Assembly (NCBI GenBank): GCA_025331435.1
Contig: JAIWNI010000182.1
Span: forward strand, 1-30,609
Length of the DNA: 30,609 nt
Direction: 5' to 3'
Origin: Choanephora cucurbitarum
Lineage: Eukaryota > Mucoromycota > Mucoromycetes > Mucorales > Choanephoraceae
Shown here: positions 1-10,625 of the stretch, piece after piece
How the letters are laid out: each line of letters opens with the position of its first letter
How positions within the stretch are numbered: the first letter of the stretch is position 1
Notes under the pieces: model-generated
Database searches by the model: none
Told to the model about the DNA's origin: nothing
The model's input: the letters and a program-made list of their open reading frames with translations, nothing else
Position numbers and translations under genes: made by a program

Positions 1-1
1 C

Positions 2-1960
2 AACATAAATGGCTCCACTGTTCACTCCATCTTTCATCTCCACTTAAATCAAAGTGAACTCCAAAAATTGTCTTCTGATATCTCCAATACTATGGCCACA
101 GAACTATCCGAACTAAAAATAGTGATTATCGACGAAATAAGCATGGTTAGCTCGACCGTATTCTTATGAATAGATCAAAGGCTAAGAGAAATCTTTGGCA
201 CTAATGCAGCTTTTGGTGGTAGACACGTGTTGATTCTAGGAGATTTCTGGCAACTCCCTCCTGTTCATGATAGCCCTATCTATGATCCTTTCAAAAGAGA
301 TTCTCTAAAGCGTCTAAGATGTTTCGATATATGGCACTCATTCAAAGTCCATTATCTGACCACTATTATGCGACAGAGAGAAGATGCAGCCTTTGCTATT
401 GCTTTGAACAATTTGGACAAAGAAGTCATGACAACTGCTGACATAGAGCTGCTTAGTTCAAGAACTTTCAAAGGTTTTCCATCTGACGCCTATGATTATA
501 AAGTTAACTCAGTGCATCTTTTTGCGACAAACAAAGATGTCAATAACTGCAACTCTACTATTTTAGCGCAGTTCAATACTGAAAAGCATTTGTCTACAGC
601 CTTTGATCTTGTACAAGGCGAAGGAGGTACTCGTGAAGCTCGAGAGTCTTTGCTAGCAGTTGCTAAGGATGCCGATTATCCAATTAGCAAAACTGCAGGA
701 TTATCTTATGAACTACAACTAGTCATTGGCGCCAAGTATATGGTGACAAGCAATATCGATATTGCCTATGGTTTAGTAAACGGTACGACTGGTGTGTTGG
801 AAAAAGTTGATGTGGGGCATGTTACCTTGAATGACGGTAGAGTGGTGACTAAGCCTGTAAGGATCTGGCTTCAACTGGACAGTAAAAGAAGTGGAAAAGA
901 AGCCAGGAGAAAGCATAGGGCAGCTGCAATTCAAGCAAATATTCCTTCTAGCTGAATACCCATTGATCCTATCACATCAGTTTTTCAAAGACGAAAGAAC
1001 AGCATGTTAAGGATATCAAGAACTCAATTTCCATATATTGTCGCAGAGGCATTAACTGTTCACAAGAGTCAAGGTGGTACATATAGAAAAGTACTGTTAG
1101 ATTTGGCAGGGGCTAGAGGTGCAAAAGATCATACTTTGACTAGACCAATGATGTATGTTGCCTGCTCCAGATCCACTAGTGCTCAAGGTTTATATATCAA
1201 ATGCAATCATGGATTCAAACCAACTCTACCTCCGCAAGTTGATCATCCTCTGGTGAATGAAGTCCTCAGGCATTATGATGTGAAAATGATGGCTCCCTTT
1301 ATTCATCTTCGAGAGAAACAATATCTACAGCTTATAGTTCACAACATACAAAGCTTCAATGCTCACTTCAGAACCATTTGCAAAGATCCAGTATACCAAG
1401 TTAGCGACTTCATCCTTCTTACTGAAACTAAGACTACTGAATCAACACCTATTAGTATGGATGGTTTTCAAGCTAAAGCTCGAGTCAATGTGGAAGGGCA
1501 ACGACCTAAACCCTATGGTTTGTTTATAGCCGTAAGTGAAAGCAGATTGATGTCCTTGGAAGACGTTGCGCCCATTGCAATCCTAAAAACGACAAACGAT
1601 GGCTCAATATCTGTGTCTGGATTTACATCAAAATACATATCAATGTTTTGCATCTACAAGTCACCAAAAGCTGATATACATATTCTCGAGAATTTGATTG
1701 AAACAATCCTTCTGCAAAAGCACGGAAGAGTGATAGTTGCCGGTGATTTCAATATTGATTTTACGTCGACTCCCTCCTCCTTCCAAGATCTATTGAGCAA
1801 ACTGAATCTCAAATCAGCACTGCCAGTTAGACTTGTTACTACAAAAAAACACGGTACGTTCATTGGTTATTTATTCACAAACTTTGAAGTCAAAAACAGT
1901 GAAAGATATATTTCGTATTCAAAGAGTACTCTTGACCCTTTGTACATTAATTTTGTATAA
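2..1960 (+). pseudogene. Helentron-like PIF1 helicase fused to an EEP endonuclease domain, 5'-truncated and decayed
   Basis: One reading frame runs from the window edge to TAA at 1958-1960, broken by TGA at 167-169 and 953-955. PIF1-family helicase motifs occur in order: motif Ia (TVHSIF, about 17-34), Walker B (IIDEISM, about 124-144), motif III (LGDFWQLPPV, about 236-265), motif V (ALTVHKSQGG, about 1049-1078) and motif VI (MYVACSRS, about 1151-1174). Walker A lies upstream of the window. From about 1320 the frame becomes an exonuclease-endonuclease-phosphatase fold: VHNIQSF, LLTETK and VAGDFNIDF (about 1735-1761). The usual catalytic IDY near the end reads IGY (GGT at 1865-1867), and the terminal His motif appears lost. 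Helitron2/Helentron elements carry this helicase-plus-endonuclease order. The Rep part is not visible, so a stand-alone PIF1-EEP gene is possible. Both TGA codons fall where tryptophan would be tolerable, and TGG is used normally elsewhere in the frame, so I read them as nonsense mutations. Confidence 0.85.
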
Positions 1961-2651
1961 ATTATTTTGATTGCTAATTCAAAAAAGTGTGTCTATAAGC
2001 CAAAAAAAACTCTAAAAACGCCCTTATAAGACTCTTTAGTGTCTTCACAACTTTTTTGGTTGATTTTCTATTTTCCAAATGTTTGAAAGAGGAAGGAGAG
2101 AGAGAGAAATAAAGTTTTCAGGCTCAGCAAGTTGAGAGTCATCCGTGCTCAGACAGACTATTTTTTTCACTTTAGCTCATGCTTTACTGCCTTATCCTAC
2201 TGGTGATCAGCAAATATCTACAGTAGTGCTCATATAGTATAACATATATCACAGCAACACAATTGCATATATCCACTAGTGTCAGTGACCTGAACCTGGT
2301 CTCAGGGCCTTACTTGCTCGAGTGAGTTTGCCTCATCTCTGTTCCAGATCAGCAACATGTTTGTCATCGTCACGCAAGAAGGTCGAGCAGACTGCCTTTT
2401 TGAGCTCTAATCGTCATTACGAATGAGTATGCTGAACATGCACATACAAGACAAAGACATAGGTACAAGACATCTCAGCTTTTGATACAATAGCAACAAC
2501 AAGGAGGGCACATAAGGTGTGTATAACATATGGGCCTACTCTTAACGGCATACATACACAAATATATACTAATTGCAAAGTTAGACTAATTGTTGAGAAT
2601 AACAAAAGCTACTTCACTCAGCAAACCAAGTAGATACATCACAGAAAAAAT

Positions 2652-2741
2652 AGCAATGAAGCCATCACAAACAATGTAACCATAGAAAACAATGAAGCCA
2701 TTACAAACAATGAAACAATCAAGAACAATGAAATCATGCTT
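2652..2741 (+). repeat. 18-bp tandem array with AACAATG core, five units
   Basis: Units begin at 2652 (AGCAATG) and then, with AACAATG, at 2670, 2688, 2706 and 2724, an exact 18-bp period. The remaining 11 bases of each unit vary around a pattern like AAGCCATTACA. Equivalent arrays in the same register lie at 14429-14500 (reverse complement), 20110-20181, 6666-6737, 10394-10465 and 24521-24592. The core fits the consensus recognised by SOX/MATA-type HMG-box proteins (WWCAAWG); a binding role is only inferred. Confidence 0.75.
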
Positions 2742-3375
2742 TGACTGATACATCATAGAACAGATTTGGCCCTTTAGATCAAAAGAATTGATGAAACTTG
2801 GTATCATACAGTTGTCTCATATTAGCCCAGTAACTAGTTACAGATGTTATGGATATATCCTAATTGACATGCATCAAGCTGATCAGTGGCAATAACAAAA
2901 AAAGAGTGACACATATAGACATACGTTATGTTGGACACTTTCTTTGTGTTTATTGATACTATCTCTCCTATCACAGCACAAGTGTCTATATGACAGAGAT
3001 TCCATTGTTGTACCTTATTATTTGCAGACACACTGAATGTACTGATTGTCATGACTTGGTTTGAGAGATGGTACACTAATATACTGATAGCACGGTCAGA
3101 GAACAATAGAAGGAAAAGAAGCAGCAGCTAGTACAAGATAGTGACGAGATTGAGTATGTATGAACCCACTTGACGTATTTCCTTACTGTTGTTAACATTA
3201 TTACTGATGATATACTTAGCATGATAGGATTTGACACAGGGATTATAGCTTATGGCTTCTGGCTTATGACTTATGATATAGAAATAAAAATTACCAAAAC
3301 AATGAAACCAATTTTACTCTATTCAATCTGTAAATAAATGATTTTTTTTATTGTTACTTAGTATAAGTATATACC

Positions 3376-3417
3376 CAGATACTTGACACCAGATACTTGA
3401 CTCCAGATACTTGACTC
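3376..3417 (+). repeat. 14-bp tandem repeat, three units
   Basis: Three consecutive units, CAGATACTTGACAC then CAGATACTTGACTC twice, with no spacer. The mirror location in the right arm (13744-13785) holds three 14-bp units in reverse orientation, and the third copy holds two diverged units near 20816-20843. The array therefore predates the spread of this repeat family. Confidence 0.8.
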
Positions 3418-3494
3418 CAATTAGATCATACTCGCTTACACCATTTACCTAGTCACTATCCTATTGTCAGCCTTTGGTTTCGCTTTCTGTTTTA

Positions 3495-3960
3495 CGGAAA
3501 GCTACTCACAGGAGTAGCCGCGTGAAGGCAACTGACCATGTACTCCCACACCAATCTCCATCCAGGCCTCTGCTCTCCACTGGCAGCAGCTAGCACAAGA
3601 CTTCGTCAATTAAAGTGCATTACTAGGACATGGCTGTCAAAACCCGCATCATCGAATGGTGACGTCTACTATGGCGCACTCAGTTAGCGGACCGGCCTCG
3701 CACAACCATAGATGATGGAGCCATGAACATTCTAGCGAGAGTGACAGCCGCCGTTCGTGATCAAAAGGTGAGAAAAGACAACCTATAGGGCCTTTAGTAC
3801 AGAGCTACGTAGAAGCAAGAGACAAAAAGTGATGGCTGTACTTACTTTTTCCTGTAATATTTCCGGGCCTTCTTGGATTGGTGAAAGTTGTGCAGGACTT
3901 ATAAAAAGAAAGAAAGAAAGAAGAAGAGAAAGGAAAGTACAACTTACCTTGACTCGAAGA
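3495..3960 (+). repeat. GC-richer, unusually conserved block of the left arm
   Basis: This block differs from its partner at 13183-13641 by only a handful of substitutions and single-base indels, while flanking arm sequence is about 80-85% alike. It is visibly richer in G and C than its surroundings. It opens with a perfect stem-loop (GCTACTC at 3501-3507, loop ACAG, GAGTAGC at 3512-3518). The partial copy at 19398-20937 stops just here, so the stem-loop marks a module boundary. The block holds a decayed exon (3538-3767) and splice-like GTAAGT and polypyrimidine-AG signals on the opposite strand. It may be a captured gene fragment. Confidence 0.7.
3538..3767 (+). pseudogene. Decayed 77-codon exon, left-arm copy (one base missing)
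   Basis: From ATG at 3538 the frame is open with a varied composition, but near 3660 it reads GGTGAC where the other arm has GGTGGAC. The missing G shifts the frame into TAG at 3684-3686. Past that point the original frame stays open, ending ...VRDQK at 3767 and followed directly by a GTGAG splice donor at 3768. The right-arm copy has a different lesion. The 230-nt length is exactly one less than 77 codons. I do not recognise the protein family, and no downstream exon is convincing. Confidence 0.5.
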
Positions 3961-4110
3961 ATAGACAAAATAAAAGAAAGAAAAATAGGATAGTGAAAGA
4001 AAGAAAGAACAAGAGGATAGTGAAAGAAAGAAGAAGTTGGAAAGACAAAGAAAAAAAAAGAAAAGAGAGGAAAATGAGTCAAAAGAGAAATAAGGAGAAG
4101 GACACGATTA
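3898..4110 (+). repeat. Polypurine tract
   Basis: About 200 bases consist largely of A and G in GAAA/GAAAG runs. The lysine- and arginine-rich open frame here is a by-product of that composition, not a gene. The right-arm counterpart is the pyrimidine-rich stretch around 13085-13245, which has diverged by several indels. Confidence 0.7.
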
Positions 4111-4773
4111 AACTGTCTTTTCGATTTGTTTCAACCCGCAACGATTGAGTAAAATTGAGCCAATCGAACGCACGCTTCTGACTTTTGACTTTTGGACGAC
4201 CAAGATTAATAGAAAAACAAAATATATGCATCCTAAATACGCATTGCTTGGGTATTAGATCTGAAAGCCACAAGAAAATAAAAGAGAAAGAAAAAGAACA
4301 AACAAAACTACAGTCTACTGGTATATAAAAATAAGTGCATGTCAGGCAAGAGTCATCATAGAATAGTGTATGTATAGAGTTTAAGAGATGGCATAAAGAG
4401 TACAAGCCCCGAAAGCAAATTAACGGCTGAATAGATTATTATCAGGCAAATGGCCAAATAACATATCAGAATTCACTAAAGATGCAAGTAATATCGAGAT
4501 AATAAAGCATAAAGTTCTTCGTAGACAGTATGCTATAGTACAAACAACTAGCAACACAATGAAAAATAAAAAGATAGAAAAAGAAGTACCAGGCAAAAAA
4601 AATATGGCTAATATATGCTGATCCAATATTTATTATTTTCCAAGGCAATACTGATACTGTTATGATACAATAACGCAAAGTAGCATGTGCTTGAATACAG
4701 TAACATGCAACGCAACTACCACTCTGACCATCTTGTTTTACAACATGCTTCGACAATTTGTGCTCGTCAGTTT

Positions 4774-6490
4774 AAGGCATGATGTAGTTACAGTGCACAA
4801 TTCACTTGCATCTAATGTAGTCTGTATAAGCTGACCTATAGTGTAATCCAAAATGTCGATCAAAAGTACACGACCATACAGATACACTTTTATCCCCATC
4901 AACAACATGACATGCATGGTACTTTTGCCAGTGATGTGTCCAAACAACGGCTCAACAGATAAAGCTAGAGAAGCAAGTCCTTTTTCGTTCTTGTGTCAGT
5001 CATGTTGTTATCCATACTCATGCTTATTGCTCTACATCAATCAGTTATATGATGCTGGTGAATTCGATGTATGGAACAAACATTCTGTGTAAACAACTAA
5101 TTGTCTGCATGTCTCTGCTCTGAATATGCCATCATTACTCTCTTTACCGGTAACACATTGTATTCCGGCTTACAGCTTCTTGCTTACTCTACTGTCTTTG
5201 TTTCTCGTGCATTCATTACTAAGCTGTGTACTCGCAACTGTCTACACTTGGCAATCCTTTTGTGTATACGCCGTATCGCCATCTTGACACACATCTTCCA
5301 AGGCATGCATTCCTCTCTCTATTTTTTTAGTTTTGCTGTCATGACTTGTGACATAGCTATGTGCAAGCAACACTTACGCTTTGTATATGTATTCCAGCTT
5401 ACAGATCAGTACCTGCCATGGACTCATGTTGGTCCTCACTCTGACCAGGATCTTGCCATCTGGTGTCATCACGAAGGTTGAGCTAGCCTAAAAGAAAAGT
5501 GGTCAGCGCTTTCTGTGTATGACCCTGACTTTGCATAACTTACTATGGCTGTTGTATATAAAGGGCTGGTAAAAGTAAAAGAAAGTTATGTCAGAACTGC
5601 CATAGGCAGGACAAAAAACGGATACGCACAGAAACTCAAAATCAAACTCCGTCGGAAATTAAAATAACAGCCCAGCAGATTACAGTGTTGTGTAACTGAC
5701 AACGACATGATCGTGTCTTCCGGAAGCTCTGATGAGCTGAAGCAAAAGTAAGAAAATGGTATGCGCGTGTCCAGCAGTACAAGTAGAGTAGCAAGACAAA
5801 GCAAAAAGGAGATAAGAAGAAGAAAAAAAGAAAAGTCAGCCAGAAGGATCAGATGTTTGAGCGGATCCCTGATCAGGTCAATGACTGATCCCAGAGTGTT
5901 GGTTGCTTGGAAGCACAACTTGTCAGTGGTATACGTCAGAGACATAAAAGTCAGAGTATAGCAAGATGAGCAACGAAAAGGATTCTAAAAAAGAAAAGAA
6001 ACCTGTGAAACAAGAAACCATCACAGTCTCATGGGTTACAAATGAGGATAGGTGCAAGTGATGACAACGCATGGAGTCATACAAGAGATGCAATGAGTAG
6101 TTCAGAGTTAACAAGCATGATAATGCGAATTGTCTAGACGAGTTAAAAATGCGGTGAGAAAGAAGTAACATAATCTGAAAGTAATCGGATCCAATTGTGA
6201 TACATGGATCCAGTGAGGTACATCATGATGATCAGAGACATTTCAGTGACGGATGATTAAGGTATTTGCGTATACGAATGATTGAAGCAATAATGATATT
6301 GTGCTAAAACAAGGTTCAATGAAACCTCATTGATTATGACAACAGTCTTGACCTCATTTTATTCAGAATAGCTGCTTTCAGAGATTGACTCAAATGGTGT
6401 CAGCCATATACATGCTCAACCTATCATTTAGTCTTTTTCAATTTCTAGTTATTTCAGTTGTCTTGTTCAGACGTTGGTCAACACAATCAG
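4774..6490 (+). repeat. Near-identical tract of the left arm
   Basis: This 1,717-bp tract matches the reverse complement of 10626-12343 base for base wherever I compared it, apart from one missing T and one A/G difference near 5487-5494. Both edges are abrupt. Outside 4774 the arms fall to roughly 82% alike, and beyond 6490 they fall similarly. That pattern is expected from recent gene conversion between inverted copies. Open frames of 60-126 codons inside it are duplicated simply because the DNA is duplicated. Confidence 0.85.
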
Positions 6491-6665
6491 TTTTCATTGC
6501 AATAGTATCAGCAGTATAGCACATGTTGTCGAGAGAACCTCTGCCAAGATATGCCGTCTTAATGCAACAGTCTGATCAATGTAAGCGTGTTTGGTTTGCA
6601 GGTGTGCTCATTATAAAGGCACAACTTTCAGGGATATGAACACTCTCAAAAAATAGGGCGATTAG

Positions 6666-6737
6666 AATAATGAGACCGTAAAGAACAATGAAATGACACA
6701 GAACAGCAAAGTGCTAAAGAACAATGAAACCTGTGAC
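6666..6737 (+). repeat. Second 18-bp tandem array in the left arm
   Basis: Units start at 6666 (AATAATG), 6684 (AACAATG), 6702 (AACAGCA) and 6720 (AACAATG), again in an exact 18-bp register. The right-arm counterpart is 10394-10465. Confidence 0.7.
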
Positions 6738-7718
6738 TGAAATAACTGCAATGACCAAAATAATTACAGTAAAACCAAAAGGCTTATGTAAAACAATGAG
6801 AGCACATAATTCATCACACTAATAGGTTATGCTAAAATCCACAATAGCAATGTCAAACACACAAGTACAGAGTCTAGATAGAAAAAGAACCCCAAAGTCG
6901 TATCACAGACTACAGTAAGCGAAACAAGCTCCACTGTATTACTCTAACCAAACATGCATATACAACTGGATGAAGTGGATGGTCAAAATGTCATAGTACA
7001 TATATATGCTACAAGGTGAAAAGTATAAGCCTAATGTTTATAACCATATCATGTGTAATAAGCACATTATAGATTTAGCATGATCATAGCCATTTATCAT
7101 TGTCAGCTTGTTATAAAGACATGTCATAAGATCTGTTGAGCTATCTGCCATTGATGAATATCAATGGTCTTTGTATACAAGTACCTGTCATCTTTAACAA
7201 GAGCCATCCAGTAACCAATAAAGACAATAGCTGCGCCGCTTACTCTACTTGATCATTTTAAACACAAATGATGGTCATTACTGGGTGTCGAGTGATTGAC
7301 TGGCTAAGCCTACTAACAAGTTAGCAACTATCCTTGTGCTAGTGTGGTATCTGAAGCATTCTGAACACTTTCCGTATACATGTAAGGATGTGTATTACTG
7401 GTGACCATAGCGTGCTGTACAAAGGTTGCCACAAACCTTTAACAAAAAGCACCAAATCATTGTTTTGTTACAAAAAAAAACAAAAAAGATTTGCTTTTGT
7501 ACAAATTATTAACGAATTATCTGTAAAAAGGCGTTCCTTGGGCCTATCTTCAAGGTCGAAACCTATTTCAAAGTCATGAAAAATAGAAATAGTTTGAAAA
7601 AGGCATCTCCACACACATTTTGCAAACACATAATTTTACTTGTGGTATAAAAATTATTCAAAAATCACTTTAAGCAAAACGATGAAAAAAAAAGAGCAAG
7701 AAGTGATGTCTGAAGCAG

Positions 7719-8650
7719 CTAATATTTTGTAGGGTCACCCTTTGTATCATAGAGCAGCTGCATGCAGCTTGGCATGATATGAATAAGTGTGTCAATAGAG
7801 CTCTTCTTGATTCTGCTCCCAACAGTTTTCAAAAGTAATTTAGTAGTAATCGAGCTTCTACAAATGAATCACATTTTGTAAAATTGTTTTGTTCTCACAT
7901 TATACTAGGAGTTCTCGATTGAGTTTCGATCTAGTGATTGAGTAAGCCACTTTATTTTTACAATCCCATGAGTTATCCTTCAGCTTTTAGCGGTTTCGAC
8001 TCGGTGGATTGATGTAGTGTGCTTTATTGAGATGGCATTTGGAATGCTTTGTCAACTTGCTTTATAGACATAATCAGTAAAGTAAAAGTCATACTTCATC
8101 CACAAAAACCACTCAGATTTGTACTGAGATCCAGCGAATTCTAAATGGTGTCTCTATGCAGGCCTCTCTGTATTTTTCAGCGCATCTTTGCCAAGCCTTC
8201 CTCTTTCTGACGCTTGTTCTAGTCTGAATGATGCATTTGTTTGTTTGTATTGCCTTTCTTTACTGACACGTAGTTTGACTTGATTGCTCTTTGGCAAACT
8301 GATGTTTTATTGTTTGCTGCCTATCATGTAAGAATAGCTGACTGCATTCCCTTTTTTTTGGTAATTAAATCCTGCTATTCATCTGATGTTGATTTAAGTC
8401 AAATGCTTCATTCGAAGGCCATCCGAGGATGGATTGTTGCAGAAACTGTCTTTAAACTATTTTCCAAAATAAGCAGAAAATGTCTTTTTCCAAATTCAAT
8501 TTATTCTGGGCCTTCCAGAGCCTTCTTTTCTCTCAATAGTACCCCAAAAGTGATGGCTGCTAATTACTTGATCTACATTTGAAAGTAGCGCTATAAGATT
8601 TTTTGTACTTTCTTGGCAGGTTCAACCACTTATCAGCAGATTGAATCACA
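7719..8650 (-). pseudogene. Tc1/mariner transposase relic in the palindrome spacer
   Basis: Reading the minus strand, several Tc1-family landmarks appear in the right order but in shifting frames. GSGRPR, typical of the link after the helix-turn-helix, maps to about 8505-8530. VVFVDE, matching the first catalytic aspartate region, maps to about 8110-8130. KWLTQSLDRNSIENS, a degraded form of WPAQSPDLNPIENLW, maps to about 7905-7955. A C-terminal frame of about 35 codons ends ...DTKGDPTKY at the stop codon 7719-7721. Frameshifts, in-frame stops and an apparently missing central segment make it clearly dead. Its own terminal repeats are not certain; the palindrome arms close around it at about 7665 and 9400. 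Confidence 0.75.
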
Positions 8651-9399
8651 TAAACCTCAGTTTCTGTGCTTTGGTGAAGCATGTTATGGTAAATTTAGTA
8701 GAGACGTAAACCGAAAAGAGAAGTACGATTGAAAGTTGTATGGTTTGATTATGACAACCAAGATTTGCGGAAAGTCGCTCACAAGTTTTTTCTTCTTGTC
8801 TGACGGTATATGCATTATGTAATATCCAACCTATCGAATATGATATTCATGTCTCACTATTTTGTATCTTCACCCAGTAGGTATTAAGAGTTGATTTCTC
8901 TATTGTGAAGGAACCTGCTTCGTTACGTTGCGCGATTTCTCCATAGAACTTGACTAATGAATGATATAGTGAGATAGCCGTATTAGGCCAACACTAATGA
9001 CCATAGATACTCTTGTGTTCTACTGGATAAAATGGTTTATTTAACAGAAAACAACAGCATCACCATCACGCACAACCAAATCGCTGTAAACAGCCAAAGT
9101 TTGTATTTTGAGTGATGATGTTGAAATCTAGTCAATCAGCGGCTTTAGTTCCTTCTATAACTCAAAAGCTCTCACTTGGCCCTGAATGGACCCCTCCACA
9201 AAAAACCTCAAATGGCCCTCAAATATGACCAAATACGCTTTGTACACCATTTGAAAGAGACAATTCGGCTCAATTTTTGTGCTATTGTAGAGTTGCATTC
9301 AGATGAATAGATGTGGAGAAAATAAGGTGTAAAGGTGGAATTGGTTTGGTATTTGATTTAATCAAGCCGATGAAAATTAGGCCAAATTGTTTAAATAAA
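8651..9399. other. Palindrome spacer, right part, no gene seen
   Basis: AT-rich sequence without a credible open frame. It probably includes the 5' remains of the Tc1/mariner element, but I see no recognisable motif upstream of GSGRPR. Confidence 0.5.
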
Positions 9400-9683
9400 T
9401 ACTTTTCATATCATAAGTAAAATCATTCGCTTGCAAAATGTGTTTAGAGATGCCATTTCCAAACTATTTCTACTTTTTATGACTCTGAAATAGCTTTAGG
9501 CCTTAAAAATAGTCCCAAGGACCCCTTTTTTATAAAAAAAATAAGTAGATAACAGTTTATTCCAAAAGTAAATCCTTTTTTGTTTTATTCGTAACAGAAT
9601 AAGAACTTGGTGCTTTTCGTTAAGGGTTGGTGATAACCTTCTTAGAGCACATGATAGCCACCAGTCGAACATATCCTTACAAG

Positions 9684-9786
9684 TACAATAGCCGCTTTAT
9701 TTAATGGTGTGCATAGTCTTTAGAAATATACTTTTATATTGAGCATACCCTTAAATCATATATTCTTAAATCGAGCGACTACTGTA
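9684..9786. mobile_element. 99-bp MITE with TA target duplication
   Basis: The insert starts CAATAGCCGCTTTATTTAA and ends with the reverse complement of CAGTAGTCGCTCGATTTAA, giving imperfect terminal inverted repeats of about 19 bp. It is flanked by TA at 9684-9685 and 9785-9786. The left arm retains the unoccupied site: reverse complement of 7371-7386 reads CCTTACATGTATACGGA, whereas the right arm reads CCTTACAAG-TA-[insert]-TA-TACGAGA. TA duplication and a CAGTAGTC-like end fit a Tc1/mariner/pogo-type non-autonomous element. Confidence 0.85.
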
Positions 9787-10393
9787 TACGAGAAGTGCTG
9801 AGAATGCTTTAAAGACTATGCTAGCACAAGGACAGTTGCTAGCTTGTCAGTAGGCTTAGCCAGTCAATCGCTCGAAACCCCGTAATGACCATCAGTTGTG
9901 ACCAGATGATCAAGTAGAGTGAACAATGCAACTACTGTCTTTATTAGCTGCTAAATGGCTCTTGTTAGAGGCGACAAGTAGTTCTTCACAGAGAGCATTG
10001 ATATTCTTCATTAGCAGATAGCTTATTTCACGGGACTACATGTTTTCATGACAAGCCAACAACGGTGATTGACTATGTTTGTTTTAAAACCATATTGTGT
10101 TTATCGCACATGACATGACTGTAGACAACAGAATCACAAACTTAGCTCTCCACTAAACTTGTAAACTATGACTTTTTGACCATCTACTTTATTCAGTTGT
10201 ATATGTTTCTTGGGCAGAAACAAGTTAATGAAGCTCATTTAGTCTAGTTTATTCAGGGGTATAATGCCTAATCATTTTTCGGTCTAGACTTGTTATTTGT
10301 GTGTATGTTTGAAATTACTATAACAGACTACAGCATAACACATCACCATGGCAGTTCATGCACGATCATTGTTTTACGTAAGCTTTTTGGACT

Positions 10394-10465
10394 CATTGCT
10401 CTTTAGGGCTTTATTGTTCTTTGCCATTTCATTGTTCTTTCCAGTCTCATCACAATAGTCGCTTT
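10394..10465 (-). repeat. 18-bp tandem array, right arm inner copy
   Basis: Reverse-orientation units start at 10394 (CATTGCT), 10412 (TATTGTT), 10430 (CATTGTT) and 10448 (CATCACA), each 18 bp apart. Counterpart of 6666-6737. Confidence 0.7.
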
Positions 10466-10625
10466 TATAAGTTGTTTATGTTCCCAAAAGTCTCACTTTT
10501 AGATTGATGGCACTCTTAAATCAAACACGCCTAATTCAAGCGGACTACTGTATCGGATGTTCATGCCTAAGCTGAGATTCCCTTTGACAACATATACTCT
10601 ATTGCTGATACTATTACAATGAGAC

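Larger units (their letters stand above)
2059..7665 (+). repeat. Left arm of a 13.2-kb imperfect palindrome
   Basis: This stretch matches the reverse complement of 9400-15229 in order along its whole length. Examples are 2059-2090 against about 15195-15229, 2190-2400 against 14900-15100, 3495-3960 against 13183-13641, 4774-6490 against 10626-12343, and 7290-7660 against 9400-9900. Much of it is about 80-85% alike by eye, with two tracts far higher. It lacks a segment of roughly 145 bp, joined near 2402, that the right arm and the third copy at 19398-20937 both have. Open frames in the arm are not convincing genes: they drift in reading frame, lack family signatures and follow the repeat. The arm is too long to be an ordinary transposon terminal repeat. 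It could be a foldback-type element or an inverted duplication. Confidence 0.9.

Noticed and set aside
167..955. TGA recoded as tryptophan in the helicase gene
   Set aside because: The frame uses TGG normally, the genes of the CACTG element use standard codons, and the nuclease domain also shows decay, so nonsense mutation is simpler.
2652..2741. Regularly spaced repeats reminiscent of a CRISPR array
   Set aside because: Units are 18 bp with no spacers, imperfect, in a eukaryotic repeat, and no cas-like gene is present.
3501..3518. Stem-loop as a Helitron 3' terminus
   Set aside because: No CTRR end follows at the expected distance in the left arm, and the third copy lacks the stem. I keep it only as a module boundary.
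3888..4148. Lys/Arg-rich 86-codon frame resembling a basic nuclear protein
   Set aside because: It simply translates the GAAA-type polypurine tract; the right arm copy has indels that destroy it.
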